Under the pieces are notes generated by a model. The model did no database searches. It was not told the origin of the DNA and saw nothing but the letters and a program-made list of their open reading frames with translations. Below, one piece after another: positions 8,136-13,148 of a stretch of 13,148 nt of DNA; the first letter of the stretch is position 1; each line of letters starts with the position of its first letter. The stretch is taken from the NCBI GenBank assembly GCA_947373075.1, contig CANBWF010000029.1, positions 1 through 13,148 of the forward strand, in the 5' to 3' direction. The stretch is from Actinomycetota bacterium (GTDB taxonomy: Bacteria; Actinomycetota; Actinomycetes; S36-B12; UBA5976). The translations under genes were made by a program, and so were the position numbers.

Positions 8136-8971
8136 TGAGCGCAGGACACTGGCGCGGTGCCACTGCTTTAGTTGACACCAATCGGATTGCTAAATTTGGC
8201 GCGTTTTATGCGGCCGAATATCGCATCCGAAACATGCTTAAGTGGTGGCAAGCGATTGTTGCATTTGGCATTGGCAACCCACTGCTTTACTTAACTTCAA
8301 TTGGTATCGGTGTTGGCTCGCTAATCGACAAGAACACTAATGGAGCAGGCCCAGATGGCGTGAAATATCTTGCTTTCATCGCTCCAGCATTACTCGCTAC
8401 AGCTGCGCTTCAGGGCACGATGGAAGAAGTTACTTTTCCAGTTGTGCATGGTTTTGATTGGCGCAAAGTGTTCTTTGCAATGCACGCTGCTGGGCTAACC
8501 GGCAAGCAAGTAGCGCAAGGGGTAATTATTTCAGCAATAACTCGCTCAGTGTTCACAGTTAGCGTGTACTGGGCAATATTGTGGGCCTTTGATGCGTTTA
8601 GCTCACCTAGTGCTCTTTGGCTAATCCCAATTGAAATTTATTTCGGTGCTTGCTTTGCCGCAGTGATGATGGCGGTGTCTGCTTACATGAAAGAAGATGA
8701 TGGCTGGTTTGCCATTATTGGTCGATTTGTTATCGCGCCAATGTTCTTGTTCTCGGGTACTTTCTACGCTCTTTCAACTCTTCCGCTGACGATTCGTTGG
8801 GTTGGCTGGATTTCGCCACTTTGGCATGCTACAGAAATTGGTCGATATTTTTCTTACGATCACCCAATCTCTTCAACTATGTTGTTAGTTCACTTTGGTT
8901 ACATGACACTACTTGGGATCGCTGGACTTCTGGTAGCAAACCGTAAATTCGCTTTGAGGTTGGCAGCATGA
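8135..8971 (+). CDS. ABC-2 type exporter permease, first of a tandem pair
   Basis: A 278-residue membrane protein with about six hydrophobic segments after a cytoplasmic N-terminus of roughly 35 residues, the usual ABC-2 permease length. ABC-2 hallmarks are the IAPALLAT segment near residues 82-89 and a PMFLFSGTFY block near residue 205, just before a short periplasmic-like loop and the last helix. The ATG overlaps the ATPase stop by 1 nt, and its stop overlaps the next permease start by 4 nt, so the three proteins are almost certainly co-translated. The second permease shares both sequence blocks, indicating an ancient duplication and a heterodimeric membrane core. This arrangement of one ATPase and two NodJ-like permeases is familiar in actinobacteria. 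No substrate is assigned. Confidence 0.9.
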   Translation: MSAGHWRGATALVDTNRIAKFGAFYAAEYRIRNMLKWWQAIVAFGIGNPLLYLTSIGIGVGSLIDKNTNGAGPDGVKYLAFIAPALLATAALQGTMEEVTFPVVHGFDWRKVFFAMHAAGLTGKQVAQGVIISAITRSVFTVSVYWAILWAFDAFSSPSALWLIPIEIYFGACFAAVMMAVSAYMKEDDGWFAIIGRFVIAPMFLFSGTFYALSTLPLTIRWVGWISPLWHATEIGRYFSYDHPISSTMLLVHFGYMTLLGIAGLLVANRKFALRLAA

Positions 8972-9813
8972 GTTCGAGTTTGGCTTTACCAAATGAAGCG
9001 GTAGCTATTGCGGAAAAACGCAGCACGAAACGCTGGGCAAACATATATGCGGGTCGCGCTCGAGTGTTGTTTGAGCGAAGCTTCCGGGTAGTAAAAACCT
9101 CTTCCTGGCCGGTTGTACTTTCTGGGTTTGTTGAACCAGTGTTTTATTTGGTGGCGTTTGGATCTGGTGTTGGCCCACTTATCGGAGATGTTTCTGATGG
9201 CTATGGCCACATGGTGAGCTATTCGGTCTACATCGCCCCTGCTCTTTTGGCGACTAGCGCAATGAATGGCGCGTTCTACGATTCAACCTGGAATGTATTT
9301 TTCAAGATGCATTACGGTAAGACCTACCAAGCAATGATGGCAACCTCTATCGGACCACTTGATGTGGCACTTGGTGAAATTGGTTGGGCCCTGCTCCGGG
9401 GCTTGGTTTATGCAATTGGGTTTATGACGATTGTGGCTTCATTGGGTCTGGTTCCAAGTCTCTGGGGCATCTTGGCTATTCCTGCAGCGGTTTTAATTGC
9501 TTTTGGTTTTGCATCGGTTGGTATGGCAATTACTTCATACTTGAAGTCGTTCCAGCAGATGGATTGGGTTACTTTCTGGTTGCTGCCAATGTTCCTGTTC
9601 TCAGGCACTTTCTACCCAGTTTCGGTTTATCCGGACTGGATCACAAACATTGTGCGAGCCCTGCCACTGTGGCAAGCAGCTGATTTAGTGCGATGTCTAA
9701 TGCTCGGAAATATCAGCACCGCCTTACTGTGGCATGTGCTGTATTTCGCGGTGATGATTGCAGTTGGGCTCAGCGTTGCAACTCGGCGATTAACTCGCCT
9801 CTTCATGCGCTAA
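8968..9813 (+). CDS. ABC-2 type exporter permease, second of a tandem pair
   Basis: A 281-residue integral membrane protein with about six helices, paralogous to the preceding permease: both contain IAPALLAT and PMFLFSGTFY at similar positions (here near 89 and 205). It starts by a 4-nt ATGA overlap with its partner. The N-terminal cytoplasmic segment carries several basic residues (EKRSTKRW, GRARVLFERSFR), consistent with positive-inside topology. Its stop codon (9811-9813) overlaps the stop of the opposite-strand regulator (9810-9812), leaving no room for a terminator between the two transcripts. The complex most likely extrudes a hydrophobic or amphipathic compound. Export of a peptide related to the adjacent signalling locus is possible, but only the location supports it. 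Confidence 0.9.
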   Translation: MSSSLALPNEAVAIAEKRSTKRWANIYAGRARVLFERSFRVVKTSSWPVVLSGFVEPVFYLVAFGSGVGPLIGDVSDGYGHMVSYSVYIAPALLATSAMNGAFYDSTWNVFFKMHYGKTYQAMMATSIGPLDVALGEIGWALLRGLVYAIGFMTIVASLGLVPSLWGILAIPAAVLIAFGFASVGMAITSYLKSFQQMDWVTFWLLPMFLFSGTFYPVSVYPDWITNIVRALPLWQAADLVRCLMLGNISTALLWHVLYFAVMIAVGLSVATRRLTRLFMR

Positions 9814-11144
9814 TTAGAATCTTGCAAGATTGCTGCGAAATTTCCAATAGGTTTGTTTGTCGCGCGCAGAACTTCGATAACCAAATCCTTCTCACCGATT
9901 TGCGCATACAAGTCTGCTATTTCAACCATCTGCCTTCGGATGTTCGTAATCGGTTCGAAATTGCGCACCAGATTCCAACCCCTATCCAGATAGGATTTTG
10001 CGCCTGACGTATCGCCCCGACGCAATTGAATTATGCCCATATTGACCAGATTATGCGCAAAAAACATGGAATTTGTGGACTCGCCAGACCTCAGAACCTC
10101 TAGCAATATTTTTTCAGCCTGATCATATTGTCGCAACAGAATTAAAAGGTAAGCCAGCGTAACATTTACATGCAGCAGCAGCCGTAAATCGCCTTTAGCT
10201 TCAATTTCAACTATTAGCTGCTCAAATTCGGCTACTGTTTGCGCTATTCGTGGATCGTCACTAGGAGCACAGTCTGCGAGAATCTTCGCTCGTCCTAACT
10301 TTAAATTAAATAAGGCAACCGGATCCAATTCCTGACTAAACAAAGTCTGGGCCTCTTCGTTCAGCACGATGGCTCGCTCAAAATTTCCAGATTCACGGGC
10401 CAAACTTGCACTGACCCATAACGCGCTTGCGCGCCCACGCTTGTCTTTTACTTGTGGTAGTAACACATCTAGTTCAGTTAGCATTTTCTGAGCTGATACT
10501 AAGTCTCCCAAATACACGAGTCGGTCAGCAATCATTGCGGTCAACTGTGCCATTAAAAATGGATCAACGTTTGGAATGCGATTCAGATTTCGTTTTACGT
10601 TGCTTAGAAAAATCGTAGATTCAACCGTGGTATCTAAAAAATCGGAAATCCGTCCACAAGTAACGAGGGCCTTTCTAGCTAGTTCCCAATCACCAGCGGC
10701 TATTGCGTCTTCAATTAGAGCCCTCAGGGGGATATCGGCCGCAAGAAAATTATCCAAGGCATAATCCAACTCGATTGCCAGCATTCGACCCCTTAACGAA
10801 GCCAAAGTTTCCGGATCAAGTTTTGAAATTAATGCTTGTGGGGATTTATATTCACCCATCGCCACAAGCGCTTCTGCCTGCGCTAACAACGCTTCCTGAT
10901 CTGGGGCTAACTCCTGAGTTGGTGACTTTGTAAGTTCGCCTACCGACACATCCAAGACATCTGCGATGTAAGCCAAGGCCTTGCTCGATGGATAGCGCTT
11001 ACCTTGCTCAATCAGGGAGATATAGCCCGAACTAATCAACTCTCCAACAAATGCTGACTGCTTGAGCCCCTTTCGGCGCCGAATTTCTCGAATCCGGCTG
11101 CCCAAGATTTTGGAGTCAATTTTCTGCGGGAAATAATCTGACAC
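9810..11144 (-). CDS. XRE-family HTH regulator with long TPR-like domain (RRNPP-like architecture)
   Basis: A 444-residue cytoplasmic transcription regulator. Residues 15-71 form an XRE/Cro-C1 helix-turn-helix (SRIREIRRRKGLKQSAF, then GYISLIEQGKRYPSS, then LAYIADVLDVSVGEL). The remaining 370 residues are predicted almost wholly helical, with repeated A/L/G/Y patterns typical of tetratricopeptide helical pairs (for example ASALWVSASLARESGNFERAI, and VTLAYLLILLRQYDQAEKI near 330-350). This HTH+TPR layout and size match the RRNPP peptide-sensing regulators such as NprR and PlcR; similar layouts also occur in actinobacterial regulators of unknown ligand. The start is GTG, 6 nt after a TAATAT box and with no Shine-Dalgarno, suggesting leaderless translation. 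It is divergent from the small exported peptide gene, with a palindromic operator between them, and convergent with the ABC-2 exporter (3-nt overlap of stop codons). Peptide binding is inferred, not shown. Confidence 0.88.
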   Translation of the reverse strand: MSDYFPQKIDSKILGSRIREIRRRKGLKQSAFVGELISSGYISLIEQGKRYPSSKALAYIADVLDVSVGELTKSPTQELAPDQEALLAQAEALVAMGEYKSPQALISKLDPETLASLRGRMLAIELDYALDNFLAADIPLRALIEDAIAAGDWELARKALVTCGRISDFLDTTVESTIFLSNVKRNLNRIPNVDPFLMAQLTAMIADRLVYLGDLVSAQKMLTELDVLLPQVKDKRGRASALWVSASLARESGNFERAIVLNEEAQTLFSQELDPVALFNLKLGRAKILADCAPSDDPRIAQTVAEFEQLIVEIEAKGDLRLLLHVNVTLAYLLILLRQYDQAEKILLEVLRSGESTNSMFFAHNLVNMGIIQLRRGDTSGAKSYLDRGWNLVRNFEPITNIRRQMVEIADLYAQIGEKDLVIEVLRATNKPIGNFAAILQDSN

Positions 11145-11150
11145 GTTTAG

Positions 11151-11156
11151 ATATTA
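11151..11156 (-). promoter_or_regulatory. Candidate -10 box (TAATAT) of the regulator gene, leaderless layout
   Basis: Read on the minus strand, TAATAT is followed by 6 nt (ctaaac) and the GTG at 11144. It is a close match to TATAAT and has the same spacing as the boxes before the GNAT and MFS genes. The palindromic operator lies about 50-76 nt upstream of this start, a position compatible with either autoactivation or indirect effects. Confidence 0.5.
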
Positions 11157-11193
11157 AGCGAAGTTTTCCATTTTTTTTGCTATTCTCACATAC

Positions 11194-11220
11194 TGTAAGT
11201 TTTCTTACAAATTGTAAGAA
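11194..11220. promoter_or_regulatory. Triple TGTAAG half-site operator (two overlapping perfect palindromes)
   Basis: Three copies of TGTAAG in alternating orientation: 11194-11199 (plus), 11204-11209 (as CTTACA) and 11213-11218 (plus). The first pair gives TGTAAG-N4-CTTACA. The second gives the perfect 19-bp palindrome TTCTTACAAATTGTAAGAA (11202-11220). The middle half-site is shared. The array lies between the divergent XRE+TPR regulator and the exported peptide gene, 20 nt before the peptide ATG, and is a natural binding site for a dimeric helix-turn-helix protein. Its overlap with the likely promoter or start region of the peptide gene suggests repression, though activation cannot be excluded. 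Confidence 0.75.
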
Positions 11221-11228
11221 ATGATAAT

Positions 11229-11233
11229 GGAGG
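11229..11233 (+). promoter_or_regulatory. Strong ribosome binding site (GGAGG) of the peptide gene
   Basis: GGAGG lies 6 nt upstream of the ATG at 11240. This is the best Shine-Dalgarno sequence in the window and, in a region where several neighbours look leaderless, strongly supports translation of the short reading frame. It also implies a transcript start upstream of about 11225, near or within the operator. TATTCT at 11181-11186 is one TANNNT candidate. Confidence 0.7.
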
Positions 11234-11239
11234 TTTCCA

Positions 11240-11365
11240 ATGAAAAGGCTTATCCCAGCTTTACTAGCAACGATTTTGGCATTTGCTGGTGTTAGTAGCA
11301 TCCCCGGCGCGGCCAGCGCTAGCCCCATTGTAAAACCTAATTCATCTGACTGGAAATGTTGCTGA
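11240..11365 (+). CDS. Small exported peptide precursor, candidate signalling peptide
   Basis: A 41-codon gene that standard gene finders would skip. The product has a textbook Sec signal peptide: MKR basic start, hydrophobic core LIPALLATILAFAGV, and an ASA cleavage motif at residues 25-27. This leaves a predicted 14-residue product SPIVKPNSSDWKCC. Translation is supported by GGAGG 6 nt upstream of the ATG. It is divergent from the XRE+TPR regulator and shares its operator region. A short Sec-exported peptide beside such a regulator is the layout of RRNPP quorum sensing (Phr, SHP, PapR, NprX), where the processed peptide is imported and binds the TPR domain. The C-terminal Trp-Lys-Cys-Cys is unusual; a disulfide, metal binding or thiol modification is possible. 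Alternatives are a small bacteriocin-like or cell-envelope peptide. I recognise no named family. Confidence 0.72.
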   Translation: MKRLIPALLATILAFAGVSSIPGAASASPIVKPNSSDWKCC

Positions 11366-11400
11366 GCGGGAACTTAAGAAATCCAGAGTAGAGAAAACTT

Positions 11401-11592
11401 ATGACTATTTACCGCATCATCAATCCGAATAATCGCGTGATTGATATAAAGGAAGTCAAGAATGAAAGGGCCGCTTTCGGTTGGCTTCGTGAAGCCCAGA
11501 GCGAACGCAATGATCCTTTTTTGGAGTTACAAACCAAAGTTGGCCGTAACTGGGTGACTCTTGAATCCCACTCCCCCCCCCCCGAAGAGTAG
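11401..11592 (+). CDS. Small protein of unknown function (63 aa), downstream of the peptide gene
   Basis: A 63-residue soluble protein beginning MTIYRIINPNNRVIDIK. Alternating strands (TIYRII, RVIDIKEV), one helix (ERAAFGWLREAQSE) and two more strands (FLELQTKV, NWVTLES) suggest a compact beta-beta-alpha-beta-beta fold. No signal peptide or catalytic motif is seen, and I do not recognise the family. It lies 35 nt after the exported peptide gene on the same strand with no terminator between, so co-transcription is likely and a role in the same pathway is plausible. The upstream GAGTAGAG is a weak ribosome binding site. The last codons are CCC CCC CCC within an 11-C run (11573-11583), so slippage would change only the extreme C-terminus. 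It is convergent with the large secreted protein, 21 nt apart. Confidence 0.65.
   Translation: MTIYRIINPNNRVIDIKEVKNERAAFGWLREAQSERNDPFLELQTKVGRNWVTLESHSPPPEE
11573..11583 (+). repeat. Homopolymer of 11 C residues
   Basis: Eleven consecutive C at the 3' end of the 63-aa gene, giving the Pro-rich tail SPPPEE. A tract of this length is prone to polymerase slippage and also to assembly error. Slipped frames would read to stops near 11614 or 11627, giving alternative tails of about 10-14 residues. Confidence 0.9.
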
Positions 11593-11613
11593 GAAGCACG
11601 AGAGGGACTAAAA

Positions 11614-13148
11614 CTAGCGAATAGTTACAGTAGACGCTTTCACAGTCTTAGTCGTGTTCAAATAACCACTCTGCGCTCTCGTTACCCGCAGTGAAAGGTA
11701 TCGACCAATATCACTCACGGTAGCTGTGTAACTGCTGGAAGTTGCTCCAGAAATTACTGCTCCACCTCGCAACCATTGGAAGGAATATTGAGCGCCAACT
11801 AATGATGATGTGAGTTCCTGACCAACTTTAAGCGAACCAATAATCCCAAGGCCAGTAATTGCGCTTTGAATCCCAGGCAATATGTCGTGACCAACAGATG
11901 TTCTGGTGCGACTGACGTAGCCAAACTTTGACCCGGTGATTTCTACCGAGATCGACTTGCCCAAATCAGTTAGCCCCAAAGTGTAAGTGGACTGCGAAGC
12001 ATCGGGAACTGGTGTTCCACCTGATAGCCAGCGGTAAGTAAATGCGGTACCGGTTGACCAGGTACCTGTCGCAGCAGTTAATGTGCGACCAATTCGAAAT
12101 ACCCCACTTACCCGTGGGGTTGATGTGGCGGGTAAGTTTCCGGCATTAATCACAATCCCGCTGCTTGTCAACGTTGTTGCAATGTATCCGGTCTTGCGCA
12201 AGGTGACCACTGCTGCAATAGATTTACCGAAATCATCGCTAGTTGGCACATACCTTGACTTGGTGGCTCCAGTAATAGCTTGGCCATCGCGCAGCCACGC
12301 ATACTGCTTTGATGCAGTTGCAAGCCAGCCAGTACCACTAACAGTTAAGGCTGATCCGACTGTTGCGCTGCCGTTAATCTGCGTTCCAAAAGTAGTTAAG
12401 TTTGTTAATGGAAGTTTTTGTGTGCCGAATGAATCGGTTGCAATCGATGAAACTGAATGTGGCAGAGCCACACTGACAACCAAACCAGAAGTGAATGCAC
12501 TAGATCCAATTGATGTAACAGAATCTCCCACCAAGGTTCGTGGGATAACAACATTGTCACAACTAGTTAGGCAACCCGTAATAGTCATGCTGTTTGTTGA
12601 ATCCTGCCAATTCCAACCATCGGTTGTGCCAGAGGTTTGAGTTGAGTATGCAGGTGAAATCGCTACAGAACTGGTTCCGAGAGCATTTGAAGCGGCCAGG
12701 GCGAAACTGTACGTGAACAATGGATTCAGGTCAGTAATGGTGCAGGACGTGTCGGTAACAACTGGAGTACAGGCAACCTGACCATCTTTTGCTCCACCTG
12801 AATATTTCAGGGAAATAGCAGTCAGAGCAGAGCCGTTATTTGCTGGTGTGATCCAATTGAGAACCAGGGATCGTAGCTTTTGAGTAACCGAAGCCCATTC
12901 AGGCACTTCAGGTGCGCCAACTGGAGTAATGGCCGAGGCAACGCCAACCGCAGCGCTAACTGGAGTTGAAGATGACGCGGTTGAACCGTTGCCCAGAACA
13001 AAACTTGTGCCAGTTCCCCAGCATTTAACGGAAGAGTCGCTTAGAAGGGCGCAGTTATGGCCAGTACCCGCAACATTTGACCCCAGATCGGCAGCTACGG
13101 CAATTGCATTTGTAATGCCAGTTGATACTGCTTGCGACTGCGAAACTA
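11614..13148 (-). CDS. Large secreted/surface protein with RCC1, FN3, BspA-like and Ig-like repeats, 5' truncated
   Basis: The C-terminal 510 residues of a large protein. The frame is open to the right edge, so the GTG at 12906 is not the real start. In order: an RCC1-type repeat (ITNAIAVAAD, then NCALLSDSSVKCWG at 13015-13056); a fibronectin type III domain (LVLNWITPANNGSALTAI through FTYSFALAASNALGTSS, about 12640-12930); a short BspA-like leucine-rich segment (VVIPRTLVGDSVTSIGSSAF, about 12412-12624); then three Ig-like repeats of about 85 residues, ending with TVTIR at the C-terminus. Such mosaics are common in exported actinobacterial proteins, where they act in adhesion or as spacers of surface enzymes. 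No LPXTG or anchor is visible at the C-terminus, so anchoring is unknown. It shows no terminator and is convergent with the 63-aa gene. Confidence 0.88.
   Translation of the reverse strand, partial: VSQSQAVSTGITNAIAVAADLGSNVAGTGHNCALLSDSSVKCWGTGTSFVLGNGSTASSSTPVSAAVGVASAITPVGAPEVPEWASVTQKLRSLVLNWITPANNGSALTAISLKYSGGAKDGQVACTPVVTDTSCTITDLNPLFTYSFALAASNALGTSSVAISPAYSTQTSGTTDGWNWQDSTNSMTITGCLTSCDNVVIPRTLVGDSVTSIGSSAFTSGLVVSVALPHSVSSIATDSFGTQKLPLTNLTTFGTQINGSATVGSALTVSGTGWLATASKQYAWLRDGQAITGATKSRYVPTSDDFGKSIAAVVTLRKTGYIATTLTSSGIVINAGNLPATSTPRVSGVFRIGRTLTAATGTWSTGTAFTYRWLSGGTPVPDASQSTYTLGLTDLGKSISVEITGSKFGYVSRTRTSVGHDILPGIQSAITGLGIIGSLKVGQELTSSLVGAQYSFQWLRGGAVISGATSSSYTATVSDIGRYLSLRVTRAQSGYLNTTKTVKASTVTIR
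11617..12399 (-). repeat. Three tandem Ig-like protein repeats (about 85 residues each)
   Basis: The repeats lie at about 12145-12399, 11881-12135 and 11617-11871. Each carries the same core: an aromatic-x-WL-x-G-G/D strand (YAWLRDGQAI, YRWLSGGTPV, FQWLRGGAVI), a G/DA-T/S-x-S-x-Y turn, a DxGK/R-S/Y-I/L strand (DDFGKSI, TDLGKSI, SDIGRYL) and a final GY-hydroxyl-rich strand. The copies are divergent in DNA, so the duplication is old. This repeat type is widespread in secreted actinobacterial proteins. Confidence 0.82.

Noticed and set aside
11173..11220. T-run plus palindrome read as an intrinsic terminator
   Set aside because: The palindrome is AT-rich and lies upstream of both divergent genes rather than after one. 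Three regular half-sites are better explained as an operator.
11116..11328. Minus-strand open frame of 70 codons across the regulator-peptide gap
   Set aside because: It is antisense to the signal-peptide gene, covers the operator and overlaps the regulator start. Its composition is unlike a real protein and it has no ribosome binding site.
11354..11374. TGT TGC TGA at the end of the peptide gene as a possible selenocysteine or read-through codon
   Set aside because: Read-through would add only three residues before TAA, and no hairpin resembling a bacterial SECIS is visible just downstream.
11240..11592. Peptide gene or 63-aa gene as a DUF397 partner of an XRE regulator
   Set aside because: DUF397 proteins are about 60 aa with a W-x-KSSYS-type motif and pair with regulators carrying a DUF5753 C-terminus. 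Neither small protein has that motif, and the regulator has TPR-like helices instead.
12083..12640. Plus-strand open frame of 185 codons
   Set aside because: It is entirely antisense to the FN3/Ig-repeat protein, whose domains are clear. It is a frame shadow of that Ser/Thr/Val-rich sequence.

Overview
The window reads as a gene-dense stretch of a moderate-GC actinobacterial chromosome. I infer a small-genome aquatic lineage such as Nanopelagicales or a similar freshwater group, without proof. The reasons are short intergenic gaps, frequent GTG starts, several genes whose start codon lies 6-7 nt after a TANNNT -10 box (leaderless layout), an actinobacterial pair of ABC-2 permeases, and a secreted RCC1/FN3/Ig-repeat protein. 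No tRNA, rRNA, IS element, CRISPR array or phage gene is visible, and no gap reaches 300 nt.

Layout. 1-1553: 3' part of an ABC multidrug-exporter-type half transporter that runs in from the left edge. 1694-3781: a secreted GH13 alpha-amylase. 3885-4355: a GNAT acetyltransferase. 4437-6196: an MFS transporter translationally coupled (ATGA) to a second GNAT protein. 6245-7144: a RarD/EamA permease. 7194-9813: a tightly overlapping ABC-2 exporter (ATPase plus two permeases). 9810-11144 (minus): an XRE-type helix-turn-helix regulator with a long TPR-like C-terminal part, tail-to-tail with the exporter. 11240-11365 (plus): a 41-codon gene too short for usual gene callers, encoding a Sec-type signal peptide followed by a predicted 14-residue peptide. 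11401-11592: a 63-aa protein of unknown function ending in an 11-C homopolymer. 11614-13148 (minus): the C-terminal part of a large secreted repeat protein that runs off the right edge.

The most interesting part is 9810-11592. An XRE+TPR regulator of about NprR size is divergent from a tiny exported pro-peptide gene, and the 95-nt gap between them carries a symmetric operator: three TGTAAG half-sites in alternating orientation, giving two overlapping perfect palindromes. This is the architecture of the RRNPP peptide quorum-sensing systems (Rap, Rgg/ComR, NprR, PlcR, PrgX, AimR), which are best known from Firmicutes. My hypothesis is that 11240-11365 encodes a secreted signalling peptide with predicted mature form SPIVKPNSSDWKCC, sensed by the regulator. 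The 63-aa gene downstream would be a co-transcribed partner or output. All of this is inference from architecture.

The rest looks like ordinary accessory metabolism and transport: extracellular starch degradation, small-molecule efflux, acetyl transfer, and a cell-surface or secreted adhesion-like protein.
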